Shown: positions 1 to 7,054 of the stretch, one piece after another | How positions within the stretch are numbered: the first letter of the stretch is position 1 | Layout: each line of letters starts with the position of its first letter | NCBI GenBank assembly: GCA_009782725.1 | Contig: WRIM01000008.1 | Location: 1-12,772 of the forward strand | Direction of reading: 5' to 3' | Origin: Alphaproteobacteria bacterium | GTDB taxonomy: Bacteria; Pseudomonadota; Alphaproteobacteria; Rs-D84 | Length of the DNA: 12,772 bases | Position numbers and translations under genes: made by a program | The notes under the pieces: generated by a model | Told to the model about the DNA's origin: nothing | Seen by the model: the letters and a program-made list of their open reading frames with translations, nothing else | Databases searched by the model: none

Positions 1-244
1 TGGTAGGCCGTTACCCCACCAACAAGCTAATCCAACGCGGGCTCATCCATCACCGATAAATCTTTCCCGGTTTCCCGGCGTATGCGGTATTAGCTTTCGT
101 TTCCAAAAGTTATTCCCCAGTGATGGGCAGATTCCCACGCGTTACTCACCCGTGCGCCACTGGTGTATTGCTACACCCGTTTGACTTGCATGCCTAAGAC
201 CCGCCGCCAGCGTTCGTTCTGAGCCAGGATCAAACTCTCAAGTT
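1..244 (-). rRNA. rrs: 16S ribosomal RNA, 5' part (gene runs off the left edge)
   Basis: Read on the minus strand, this begins near AACTTGAGAGTTTGATC and GGCTCAGAACGAACGC, the universal 5' end of 16S rRNA. Conserved blocks follow (GCATGCAAGTC, CACGGGTGAGTAACGCG, GATGAGCCCGCG, GGGGTAACGGCC) up to about E. coli position 270. The AAGATTTATCGGTGATGGATGAGCCCGCG region and short V1 loop are alphaproteobacterial in style. The mature 5' end at about 244 is set by homology and may be off by a few bases. Only the first sixth of the gene is inside the window, so tRNA spacers and 23S cannot be judged. Confidence 0.97.
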
Positions 245-621
245 CTAAAAAACTTGGTTTGTTTGCCTGTGCACTTAACGCTGACTATAAAATCTAGTCA
301 TTCGTTTTACTATTATATAAGTATTATTTTCGCAAGATAGGAATATACGAGGTTATAAAACGAATTTGTAACCTACTACCTATCTTAAGATGTGCACTAT
401 GACAAAACGTCAAAGTTTGGATTTTATCCACTTTAACTGTCTGCACATCCCTTCTTTTGTGATTCGCATTTTGCATACGCAAAACACACTCACAAAATTT
501 GATGAGCTGCTTTATTAACAAAAATCAGATTTGCTTTTGGATTCTCGATTCGTTCCCGAATCGTCGTTATCCAAAAAAACCTTGAATTTCAGGGGTTGAC
601 ATCCTCTCGCCAACTTGAAAG
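245..621 (-). ncRNA. 16S rRNA leader with three large hairpins
   Basis: This transcribed leader lies between the rRNA promoter and mature 16S. It has no credible gene. Three hairpins are visible. The first is 535-576, with outer stem TTTTGGAT/ATCCAAAA and inner stem CGATTCG/CGAATCG. The second is 455-497, with TTTTGTG/CACAAAA outside and TTTTGC/GCAAAA inside. The third is 334-386, with AAGATAGG/CCTATCTT outside and AGGTTA/TAACCT inside. Leaders of this kind usually carry antitermination and RNase III processing signals; I did not find a clear boxA. The short ORF at 324-521 is inside the leader and is not a gene. Confidence 0.7.
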
Positions 622-628
622 CCCGCAT

Positions 629-657
629 AATATAAAGTCTTTTATCAAAAATGTCAA
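629..657 (-). promoter_or_regulatory. rRNA operon promoter (sigma70 type)
   Basis: On the minus strand a perfect TTGACA (652-657) is followed by a 17-bp spacer and TATATT (629-634). A GC-rich discriminator GCGGGC follows directly, which is typical of growth-rate and ppGpp controlled rRNA promoters. Transcription should start near 621-622. Confidence 0.88.
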
Positions 658-659
658 GC

Positions 660-843
660 CCTTTTTTAAAAATATTCATAAAAAAGTTATCATAGCGTAT
701 TTCTGCAACACTATGAAATGCGCCATTTTCATCGATTAATGCATGCTTTGTAAAAACTTTTTTACAAACCGCATGTTTTAACGCGAAAACCTGACCCTTG
801 ATTTTTTTTATATTTTATTAAAAATATTCGAAAATATTTATGA
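660..843. other. AT-rich divergent intergenic region with a 10-bp hairpin
   Basis: No gene is seen between the rRNA promoter and the exporter promoter. The notable structure is a hairpin at 742-775: TTTGTAAAAA (747-756) and TTTTTACAAA (759-768) are perfect complements with a 2-nt loop, extended by CATGC/GCATG. It could separate the two divergent units or act as an operator; nothing here decides between these. Confidence 0.5.
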
Positions 844-856
844 TATAATTCCCTAT
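841..856 (+). promoter_or_regulatory. Extended -10 promoter of the ABC exporter gene
   Basis: The extended -10 element TGATATAAT (841-849) lies 7 nt before the ATG at 857. No good -35 is seen at 16-18 bp. The predicted start site is at or 1 nt before the ATG, so the mRNA would be leaderless, and there is indeed no Shine-Dalgarno sequence. Confidence 0.65.
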
Positions 857-2629
857 ATGAAAGAGAGAGACACATTTCCGCCAACCATTGCGGGGTTCTA
901 TTTACAGATATCAAAGCTGTTCTGGCCGTATGTGGCCAGCCTTATCGTGCTTTATACAATATTCGATGTATTGAACGGGGTTTTGGGCGCGCTTACCGTC
1001 AAATGGTTAATTAACGGCATCGAATCGTTGGCACCTGGGGAATCTTTGATTGCGCATATGATGCCGACGATTGTGACTTTGGCCGTGCTTTATTTTATAA
1101 TGGTATTCGCGCATCTGACTTCGAATTTAATCAAGGCTTATTATTGGCCGATTATCAAGGCCCGAATCGGCAAAATTATTTTCCAAAGATTGGGACGCCA
1201 GACAATCGCGTATTTCAAAGACAATTCCGCCGGGTTTATAGTCGAACAGGCAAGCTATATATTCAACAAATATAATAAAATCGCAATCGACCATGTTAAT
1301 GAAATCATCGCGCTTATCTTGGCGGTGATTGTAAACGCGACATTATTATTCCAAGTGCATTGGGCGATCGCGGCGCTTTTCGGGGCTTGCGCCGGCATGC
1401 GATTGGCGCATTGCGCGTTCAATACGAAGAAATTATGGCAAAGCAATAAACGCGCGGCCCGGCTTGGCGCGCGGGTCACGTCGAACTATGTCGATTCGGT
1501 TTCGAACTTTATGAATGTGAAATTATTCGCGCGGAATAATAACGAGACCAAATATCTTGACCGCGTGCGGCACGAGCATGCCAAGGCCCGCCAAGTCGCA
1601 AATCATTACAATAACAAATTCTGGATGCTGCCATGGACTTTCGAGCAATTCTGCATGGTGGGGCTTGCCATATTATGCATTCGCCTTTATGCGGTCGGGT
1701 TGTTGGACTTTGGCGGGATTGCGTTTTCATTCATGTCGTTCGGCACAATGATGCGATTGATCCGCGATATGACGTGGAAATTGCCAGAATTAACCGAAGA
1801 TTTAACAACGGTGACGCAAGCTTATGCGGACATATCGAAACCGATTACAATTACGGACGCGGCGCACGCGCGGTGTTTAAATCCAAAAAAATGCCGAATA
1901 GACTTCGACGACGTATCGTTTAAATATAAAGAAAGCGGCCGGATTTTCAAAAATATGAACCTTTGCATAAAACCCGGCGAAAAGGTCGGAATCGTCGGAC
2001 TGTCGGGAAGCGGGAAAAGCACGCTGTTATATTTGCTGATGCGTTTGTACGACATTGATTCCGGCCGGATATTAATCGACGGCGCGGATGTAAAGAATGT
2101 CACCCAAGATTCTTTGCGCGGTCATATATCTTTCGTTCCGCAAGAATGCGTTTTGTTCAATAGAACATTGGCCGAAAATATTTCATACGGCAAGCCGAAC
2201 GCTACGCGCGCCGATGTAATCGCTGCGGCGAAACTTGCATCCGCGCACGACTTTATCATGAATATGGAATTCGGATACGATACGCCGGTCGGCGACCGCG
2301 GCGTGAAATTGAGTGGCGGCCAGCGTCAGAGAATCGCAATAGCGCGAACAATCTGCAAAGACGCGCCGATTATCGTTATGGACGAAGCGACCAGCGCATT
2401 GGACTCTAAAACCGAAGAAATTGTACAGCGTTCGATGAAACACGTCCTTCACAACCGCACCGCGTTGGTTGTGGCGCATCGATTGTCGACGCTTCGCCAA
2501 ATGGATAGAATCATCGTGTTGCACCACGGTAAAATCGCAGAACAGGGAAGCCATTCCGAACTAATCAAAAAGCCCGACGGCATTTATGCGAAATTATGGT
2601 CTATGCAGGTAGACGGTTTTATCAAATAA
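857..2629 (+). CDS. ABC exporter, fused membrane-ATPase half transporter (MsbA/ATM1-like)
   Basis: This 590-residue protein has the type I ABC exporter layout: an N-terminal membrane domain (about residues 20-320, hydrophobic stretches near 25-50, 68-90, 150-182 and 262-300) followed by a nucleotide-binding domain. All ATPase motifs are intact: Walker A GLSGSGKST (381-389), Q-loop Gln429, signature LSGGQRQ (485-491), Walker B IIVMDE (505-510), D-loop SALD and H-loop His541. It should work as a homodimer in the inner membrane, exporting a hydrophobic substrate such as a lipid or peptide; the substrate cannot be read from the sequence. The gene is divergent from the rRNA unit and apparently stands alone. 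The start is supported by the -10 box just upstream and the lack of any SD. Confidence 0.93.
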   Translation: MKERDTFPPTIAGFYLQISKLFWPYVASLIVLYTIFDVLNGVLGALTVKWLINGIESLAPGESLIAHMMPTIVTLAVLYFIMVFAHLTSNLIKAYYWPIIKARIGKIIFQRLGRQTIAYFKDNSAGFIVEQASYIFNKYNKIAIDHVNEIIALILAVIVNATLLFQVHWAIAALFGACAGMRLAHCAFNTKKLWQSNKRAARLGARVTSNYVDSVSNFMNVKLFARNNNETKYLDRVRHEHAKARQVANHYNNKFWMLPWTFEQFCMVGLAILCIRLYAVGLLDFGGIAFSFMSFGTMMRLIRDMTWKLPELTEDLTTVTQAYADISKPITITDAAHARCLNPKKCRIDFDDVSFKYKESGRIFKNMNLCIKPGEKVGIVGLSGSGKSTLLYLLMRLYDIDSGRILIDGADVKNVTQDSLRGHISFVPQECVLFNRTLAENISYGKPNATRADVIAAAKLASAHDFIMNMEFGYDTPVGDRGVKLSGGQRQRIAIARTICKDAPIIVMDEATSALDSKTEEIVQRSMKHVLHNRTALVVAHRLSTLRQMDRIIVLHHGKIAEQGSHSELIKKPDGIYAKLWSMQVDGFIK

Positions 2630-2640
2630 TATACTTTTCC

Positions 2641-2668
2641 TTGATAATTGAAAATATATGATTATAAT
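2641..2668 (+). promoter_or_regulatory. pnp promoter
   Basis: TTGATA (2641-2646), 16-bp spacer, perfect TATAAT (2663-2668). The predicted start near 2675 gives a leader of about 97 nt. The promoter lies just after the exporter stop codon, so pnp has its own transcription unit. Confidence 0.8.
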
Positions 2669-2674
2669 ACCGCC

Positions 2675-2771
2675 CGTGGAGAACCGATTATTCCTTTTTA
2701 TGTTTCGACTTGAACATAATGACGAATGATTCTTCTCCATAAAGTAAAACTAAAACAAATGGAGAAAACTG
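2675..2771 (+). promoter_or_regulatory. pnp 5' leader with mutually exclusive pairings around the Shine-Dalgarno
   Basis: TTCTCCAT (2733-2740) can pair with ATGGAGAA (2759-2766), which contains the SD GGAGAA, giving an 8-bp stem that would hide the ribosome site. The same bases can instead pair with TGGAGAA at 2677-2683, right at the predicted 5' end, enclosing an 8-bp hairpin (2698-2705 with 2712-2719) and leaving the SD free. The two states exclude each other. In enterobacteria PNPase represses its own mRNA through its leader; a similar role here is inference. Confidence 0.55.
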
Positions 2772-4937
2772 ATGTTATTCGGTTTATTTGGCGACAAGGC
2801 TGCCAAGAATGTCTTGAACAATCCTGTATCTGTGTCATTGCAATATGGGGATGAAACTTTAACTTTGGAAACCGGCCGCTTTGCAAAGCAAGCAACGGGT
2901 TCAGTTATGGCCACAATGGGCCAAACAATGGTTTTGGCGACCGTCGTGTCATCGAAAAATATTGTCGAAGGCCAAGATTTCTTTCCGCTTACCGTCGATT
3001 ACCAAGAAAAATTCGCATCTGCTGGAAAAATCCCGGGCTCCCGCGATCGGCGTGAAGGCAAATCGTCTTTGAACGAAACGCTTACCGGACGTTTGGTCGA
3101 TCGTCATATTCGTCCGCTTTTCCCGGAAACTTTTACCAATGAAACCCAAGTCGTTTTGACGGTCTTTTCGTACGACAAAAAGAATTCGCCGGATATCATT
3201 GCGATGATTGCGGCATCCGCCGCATTGGCAGTTTCCGGATTGCCATTTATGGGCCCGACGGCGGCTGCCAAGGTTGGATTCCATGACGGTAAATATCTGT
3301 TGAACCCGACGCGCAAAGATTTGGCCGAATCCGAATTGGAATTGGTTGTCGCCGGAACAAAAGACGGCGTTTTAATGGTTGAATCCGAAGCGGGAGAGCT
3401 GTCCGAAGAAGAAATGCTTGGCGCCGTGAAATTCGGATTTGATGCTTTCCAACCGGTTATCGCCGCGATTAACGAATTGAAAAGCAAAGCCGGCAAAGAC
3501 GCATGGACTGTGCGTGAACGTTCGACAGAATATAAAAAAATCGAAGCCGCGCTTGAACAATTCGCGCCAGAAACCGAAGCTGCATTGACCATTGCGGAAA
3601 AAATGGCGCGCTATGCCGCGCTTGACGCCGTCAAAGAAAAAGCACGCGGCGTTGCCGCGGATGCCGCACCGGAAATCTCGGCCGAGCTTGTCAAAGCATG
3701 GTCGAACGAAATCTGCGAAGGAATCACCGCACGCATTATGCGTCGCGCGATTCTTGATAAAAAACCGCGCATCGACGGCCGCGATTCTAAAACCGTTCGC
3801 CCAATCGAATGCGAAGTCGGCGTATTGCCGCGCGCGCATGGTTCCGCATTGTTTACCCGCGGCGAGACTCAAGGTTTGGTGACACTGACCCTTGGCGGCG
3901 GAAGCGACGCGAAACCATTGGAATCAATGGACGGCAAAGAAGAAGAAAAATTCATCTTGGACTATAACTTCCCGCCGTTTTCTGTTGGCGAAATCGGCCG
4001 CATCGGCGCGCCGAAACGCCGCGAGTTGGGCCACGGCCGTTTGGCATGGCGTGCGATTCACCCGATGTTGCCGTCGACCGAATCTTTCGATTACGTAATC
4101 CGCGTCGTATCCGACATATTGGAATCCAACGGTTCGTCTTCTATGGCGACCGTATGCGGCACCACATTGGCGTTAATGGACGGCGGCGTGCCGTTGACCC
4201 GCCCTGTGGCCGGAATCGCAATGGGATTGATAAAGGAAGCGGACGAATTCGAAGTGCTTACCGACATCATGGGCGACGAAGACCATTTGGGCGACATGGA
4301 TTTCAAAGTAACTGGAACAGAACGCGGCATAACCGCGCTTCAAATGGATATCAAAATCACATCCATTACTTTTGAAATCATGAAGCAAGCTTTAAGCCAA
4401 GCCAAAGACGGCCGCATGCACATACTTGGCATTATGGGCAAGGCGATAAAGGCCCCGCGCAAAGAATTGTCGGAATACGCGCCCCAAGCGTTCGTCATGA
4501 AAATACATCCGGATAAAATCCGCGAAGTAATCGGCAAGGGTGGCAGCGTTATCAAGGCCCTCACCGCGGAAACCAACACCGGCATTGATTTGGCGGATGA
4601 CGGCACGGTTAAAATCATGTACACGGACGTTGCCGACCGCGATGCGGCGGTCGCGCGCATCAAAGAAATCACCGCGGAACCCGAAGTCGGAATGATATAT
4701 CCCGGCGTGATTTCCGGCATGAAGGATTTCGGATTGTTTGTGAAAATCATGAACGGAACATTTGAATCAATGGTTCATATTTCTGAAATCACCGGCGAAC
4801 GTTTGAACAAAATCGAAGACGCGAAATTGCGCGAAGGCGACCATGTTTTTGTAAAATATCTTGGCACCGACAAACGCGGCAAAACCCGCATGTCTATGGT
4901 TGGAATCAATCAGAAAACGGGTGAAGAGAAAAAATAA
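2772..4937 (+). CDS. pnp: Polyribonucleotide nucleotidyltransferase (PNPase)
   Basis: This 721-residue protein (E. coli PNPase has 711) degrades RNA from the 3' end with phosphate, releasing nucleoside diphosphates; it normally forms a trimer and joins RNA-degrading complexes. The full domain order is present: first RNase PH domain (about 14-145, with FFPLTVDYQEK), helical linker (about 240-320), second RNase PH domain (about 325-560, with RRELGHG and the acidic GDEDHLGDMD cluster 501-510 that holds the catalytic aspartates), KH domain (about 575-625, GKGG loop at 588-591) and S1 domain (about 638-712). The start is fixed by SD GGAGAA 5 nt upstream. The usual upstream partner rpsO is absent. 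The stop codon overlaps the first base pairs of a repeat element. Confidence 0.98.
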   Translation: MLFGLFGDKAAKNVLNNPVSVSLQYGDETLTLETGRFAKQATGSVMATMGQTMVLATVVSSKNIVEGQDFFPLTVDYQEKFASAGKIPGSRDRREGKSSLNETLTGRLVDRHIRPLFPETFTNETQVVLTVFSYDKKNSPDIIAMIAASAALAVSGLPFMGPTAAAKVGFHDGKYLLNPTRKDLAESELELVVAGTKDGVLMVESEAGELSEEEMLGAVKFGFDAFQPVIAAINELKSKAGKDAWTVRERSTEYKKIEAALEQFAPETEAALTIAEKMARYAALDAVKEKARGVAADAAPEISAELVKAWSNEICEGITARIMRRAILDKKPRIDGRDSKTVRPIECEVGVLPRAHGSALFTRGETQGLVTLTLGGGSDAKPLESMDGKEEEKFILDYNFPPFSVGEIGRIGAPKRRELGHGRLAWRAIHPMLPSTESFDYVIRVVSDILESNGSSSMATVCGTTLALMDGGVPLTRPVAGIAMGLIKEADEFEVLTDIMGDEDHLGDMDFKVTGTERGITALQMDIKITSITFEIMKQALSQAKDGRMHILGIMGKAIKAPRKELSEYAPQAFVMKIHPDKIREVIGKGGSVIKALTAETNTGIDLADDGTVKIMYTDVADRDAAVARIKEITAEPEVGMIYPGVISGMKDFGLFVKIMNGTFESMVHISEITGERLNKIEDAKLREGDHVFVKYLGTDKRGKTRMSMVGINQKTGEEKK

Positions 4938-5050
4938 GAGTAGAAGAGTAAAGATTTTGCGGCAATGCCGCAAAATCAGAGTAAGAGAGTAAAAGATAAT
5001 CTTGTACTCTTCTACTCTCTTACTCTGCGAGCGCAGCGAGCATTACTCTT
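4936..5050. repeat. Composite AGAGTA/TACTCT repeat, copy 1
   Basis: Order of parts: AAGAGTA plus a second AGAGTA; a 25-bp palindrome centred on 4965 (GATTTTGCGGCA / TGCCGCAAAATC); a 14-bp arm AGAGTAAGAGAGTA (4978-4991); a loop holding AGAT/ATCT; the perfect complement TACTCTCTTACTCT (5013-5026); a GC-rich tip (5027-5041, GCGAGC twice); and a closing TACTCTT (5044-5050). The outer ends are complementary, so the whole can fold as a three-armed structure. It starts inside the pnp stop codon and ends about 10 bp before the ybaB ribosome site. No transposase and no T-run terminator are present. Confidence 0.75.
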
Positions 5051-5070
5051 GCGACTGAAAGGAGCAAACA

Positions 5071-5370
5071 ATGGACATGAAAGCATTAATGGAACAGGCG
5101 AAACAATTGCAAGGCAAAGTTGCCGCGGCCCAAGAAACTCTTGGACAAATGATTGTCAAAGGCATTGCGGGCGCGGGTCTTGTCATTGTTGAAATGACGG
5201 GCAAATACGACCTGGTCAAATTGACCATTAATCCGGATTTGATGAAAGAAGATTTGGAAACTGTGACGGCGATGATAACGGCGGCGTTTAACGATGCGAA
5301 ATCCAAAGCCGACGCGGCGATTGATAAAGTAATGGGTGAGGCGACCGCCGGCATGCCGCTTCCGGCATAA
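5071..5370 (+). CDS. ybaB: YbaB/EbfC family nucleoid-associated protein
   Basis: This 99-residue protein starts MDMKALMEQAKQLQ and carries the family's central segment (GxGLVxVEMTGKYDLVKLTINP) followed by an amphipathic helix ending near residue 90. YbaB/EbfC proteins are small dimeric DNA-binding proteins that coat the nucleoid and influence expression of many genes. E. coli YbaB has 109 residues, so the length fits. The start is supported by AAAGGAG 8 nt upstream. In many bacteria ybaB sits between dnaX and recR; here it lies between pnp and a tRNA gene. A hairpin around the stop codon (GCCGGCAT 5347-5354 with ATGCCGGC 5371-5378) has no T-run. Confidence 0.93.
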   Translation: MDMKALMEQAKQLQGKVAAAQETLGQMIVKGIAGAGLVIVEMTGKYDLVKLTINPDLMKEDLETVTAMITAAFNDAKSKADAAIDKVMGEATAGMPLPA

Positions 5371-5378
5371 ATGCCGGC

Positions 5379-5485
5379 AGAGTAATGCGTGCTTTGCACG
5401 CAGAGTAAGAGAGTTAAAGAGTATGAGATTATTTATTACTCTCTTACTCTGCAAACGCGAAGCGTTTGCGATACTCTTTTACTCT
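5379..5485. repeat. Composite AGAGTA/TACTCT repeat, copy 2
   Basis: Same plan as the copy before ybaB: AGAGTA (5379-5384); a hairpin TGCGTGC-TTT-GCACGCA (5386-5402); arm AGAGTAAGAGAGT (5402-5414); a 23-nt AT-rich loop; complementary arm ACTCTCTTACTCT (5438-5450); a hairpin GCAAACGC-GAA-GCGTTTGC (5451-5469); and closing TACTCT twice (5472-5485). The AGAGTA-type arms are nearly identical to the other copy, but the two tip hairpins have unrelated sequences. The element ends 5 bp before the tRNA. Confidence 0.75.
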
Positions 5486-5490
5486 ATCTT

Positions 5491-5565
5491 GGGCGTTTAG
5501 CGCAGCGGTAGCGCGTCTGGTTTACATCCAGTAGGTCGGGGGTTCGAATCCCTCAACGCCCACCA
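5491..5565 (+). tRNA. tRNA-Val (anticodon UAC)
   Basis: A cloverleaf can be drawn: acceptor stem GGGCGTT/AACGCCC, D-stem GCGC/GCGC with loop AGCGGTA, anticodon arm with loop TTTACAT (anticodon TAC reading GUA), T-arm GGGGG-TTCGAAT-CCCTC, and an encoded 3' CCA (5563-5565). Total 75 nt. The outermost anticodon-stem pair (T/T) is a mismatch. No separate promoter is evident, so it may be cotranscribed with ybaB and released by processing. Confidence 0.95.
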
Positions 5566-5577
5566 CCAAAAATTGTT

Positions 5578-5610
5578 AACGGACGCTACCCGCGTCCGTT
5601 TAAAATTTTT
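5578..5610 (+). terminator. Terminator after tRNA-Val
   Basis: Perfect 9-bp stem AACGGACGC (5578-5586) / GCGTCCGTT (5592-5600), loop TACCC, then TAAAATTTTT. The T-run is interrupted, but position and stem strength fit an intrinsic terminator ending the pnp/ybaB/tRNA stretch. Confidence 0.7.
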
Positions 5611-5614
5611 GAGT

Positions 5615-5685
5615 GCCCGCCGGAGCCTTGGCGTAGGCTGGGCTAATCAAAATTACCCCGCCGCATCATTTTGATGCGTTTTTTT
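5615..5685 (+). terminator. Second terminator with upstream hairpin and possible antiterminator
   Basis: A 7-bp stem CGCATCA (5662-5668) / TGATGCG (5672-5678) with a 3-nt loop is followed by seven T residues (5679-5685), a textbook intrinsic terminator. Just upstream is a hairpin AGCCT (5624-5628) / AGGCT (5635-5639) flanked by GCCC/GGGC. ATCAAAAT (5646-5653) is perfectly complementary to ATTTTGAT (5668-5675), a pairing that would break the terminator. This may be an attenuator before the methyltransferase, or simply a back-up terminator. Confidence 0.7.
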
Positions 5686-5694
5686 ATACCCGCC

Positions 5695-5722
5695 TTGATT
5701 TTCGGAAAAATTCGTTTAGCAT
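5695..5722 (+). promoter_or_regulatory. Possible promoter of the methyltransferase gene
   Basis: TTGATT (5695-5700), 16-bp spacer, TAGCAT (5717-5722, 4 of 6 consensus bases). It lies just after the T-run of the preceding terminator and about 50 nt before the ATG. Weak evidence. Confidence 0.35.
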
Positions 5723-5769
5723 AAACCCTAAGATTGAGGGCGAGAGATAATAATTAAAGAAAAATAATT

Positions 5770-6492
5770 ATGACAAAAATAATACGAGATAATAACTGGC
5801 ACGAAGTTTATAACGAGCTTAAAGCGGAAGAATTAAAATTATCCGTTTATGACGACTTCCTTATGAGTCTGATTGGAAATGTCGAGTATAAAAAGGTATT
5901 AGATTACGGATGCGGACCGGGGGTGATTGCCAACGCTTTGAAACGTCTCAACCCAAATGCGGAAATAGATGTTTATGATACCAACAAACAGATTATTACA
6001 GGCGCCCGCGACAAAAAAGCATTGAATGATAACATTATTATACTGGGCGACAAGTCCGATATAAAAAAGGAAACGTACGATTTCGTTCTATGCAATCTGG
6101 TTTTGTGCATCGTGGAAGATTACGAAGCAATTAAAATATCTAAAAACATTTATGAAGCCATGAAAGAAGAAGGAACCGCGTTAGTCGGATTTTGCAATCC
6201 GAAAATCTTCAATGTGCGGGAAACGAAATTAGATATCCGACACCTTACCGGCGAGAATTATAAACAAAACCACGAGTATTTAAAGGAAAAGAAAGAAGGA
6301 ACTTATCGCATTTATGAAAAGCATCGCCCAATCGAATGGTATAGCAAAATCTTCAAAGCGGCGGGGTTTAAGATTAGTAAAAAATTCTTTACAGCCCCGT
6401 ACGAATTGAAAGGCAATCAGATAAACGATTTTATAATATTTAAATTGGTAAAATTAAGAACAGTTGCGAAAAACACGGCTAAAAGCCATTAG
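5770..6492 (+). CDS. Class I SAM-dependent methyltransferase, substrate unknown
   Basis: This 240-residue protein has the Rossmann methyltransferase core: motif I VLDYGCGPG (43-51) binds S-adenosylmethionine, Asp70 at the end of the second strand is placed to hold the ribose, and DFVLCNLVLCIVED (104-117) is the motif IV region. The C-terminal third (about 150-240) is lysine-rich and unassigned. No membrane segment or signal peptide is seen. The substrate cannot be predicted; a small molecule or a natural-product-like acceptor is as likely as a macromolecule. The gene is clearly more AT-rich than pnp or rlmN and has a weak ribosome site (AAAGAAAA), which may mean recent acquisition. It converges on the next gene with only a 27-nt gap. 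Confidence 0.85.
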   Translation: MTKIIRDNNWHEVYNELKAEELKLSVYDDFLMSLIGNVEYKKVLDYGCGPGVIANALKRLNPNAEIDVYDTNKQIITGARDKKALNDNIIILGDKSDIKKETYDFVLCNLVLCIVEDYEAIKISKNIYEAMKEEGTALVGFCNPKIFNVRETKLDIRHLTGENYKQNHEYLKEKKEGTYRIYEKHRPIEWYSKIFKAAGFKISKKFFTAPYELKGNQINDFIIFKLVKLRTVAKNTAKSH

Positions 6493-6519
6493 CGGCCACT
6501 TTCGAAAACCAATTTTCAC

Positions 6520-7047
6520 TTACGACCGGGGGATTCCGTGGTTCAGCTCTGATGCGTACAGACGGCATTCATTATATTTAGTGCTCAATTTACAATCATA
6601 GCAATCATTGCAAACAAAACGGCCGTCGCAGGATTGCAAATATTTGAGAAACCTTGTCCGCGGCTGGTGATGATTATGGCGGAAAATCCCGCACAAGATT
6701 TCCTGCGCGGGGGCAAGCTCGTCCATTCCGAACCCATTCTCGCGCAATCTCTCAACGGATTGACCGCATCCGTCCGCAATCAGCCAATACATGCTGTTCA
6801 TGTACCTGACCCGAATTATCGTATCGGGGGTAATCTCTGCCGGCGGATTTTCGGCCAAATCGGCAAGATTGGTTTCGTATTTAAACGGCGTTTCATTCCC
6901 AAGTTTATCGACGCGGTAAAAAGCCTTGGCCCGAACCGGCAAAAGATTCGGATCTTTCGCATATTCCAAATTATACGCGCGAATGGTAAGACGGTCGTAC
7001 GCCTTTATCGCCAACGATATCAAAATCTTTTTTATCTTGTCTTTCAT
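6520..7047 (-). CDS. Protein of unknown function, Cys/His-rich C-terminus, behind a G12 promoter
   Basis: I do not recognise this 175-residue protein. Its N-terminus is basic and amphipathic (MKDKIKKILISLAIK), not a clear signal peptide. The C-terminal part is rich in possible metal ligands: Cys119, His124, His126, His127, Cys140, Cys146, Cys149, Cys152, Cys161 and His170. The CxxCxxC run (146-152) followed by a Cys eight residues on suggests a zinc or iron-sulfur site, which is inference. The ATG lies 7 nt after the -10 box, with no conventional SD. The gene faces a methyltransferase gene and is divergent from hxlR. Codon use looks like that of the neighbours, so it is probably a real gene. 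Confidence 0.7.
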   Translation of the reverse strand: MKDKIKKILISLAIKAYDRLTIRAYNLEYAKDPNLLPVRAKAFYRVDKLGNETPFKYETNLADLAENPPAEITPDTIIRVRYMNSMYWLIADGCGQSVERLRENGFGMDELAPAQEILCGIFRHNHHQPRTRFLKYLQSCDGRFVCNDCYDCKLSTKYNECRLYASELNHGIPRS

Positions 7048-7054
7048 ACCCCCT

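Noticed and set aside
596..631. TTGACA-like hexamer on the plus strand in the rRNA leader, followed by CATAAT
   Set aside because: The spacing to CATAAT is about 24 bp, too long for a promoter, and the region is already explained by the minus-strand rRNA promoter.
3372..3872. Long open frames opposite pnp (up to 166 codons)
   Set aside because: They are antisense shadows of a fully conserved PNPase gene and show no family motifs, promoter or ribosome site.
4936..5485. CRISPR-like array from repeated AGAGTA motifs
   Set aside because: Repeats are short, inverted as well as direct, and the intervening pieces are palindromes, not unique spacers; no cas gene is present.
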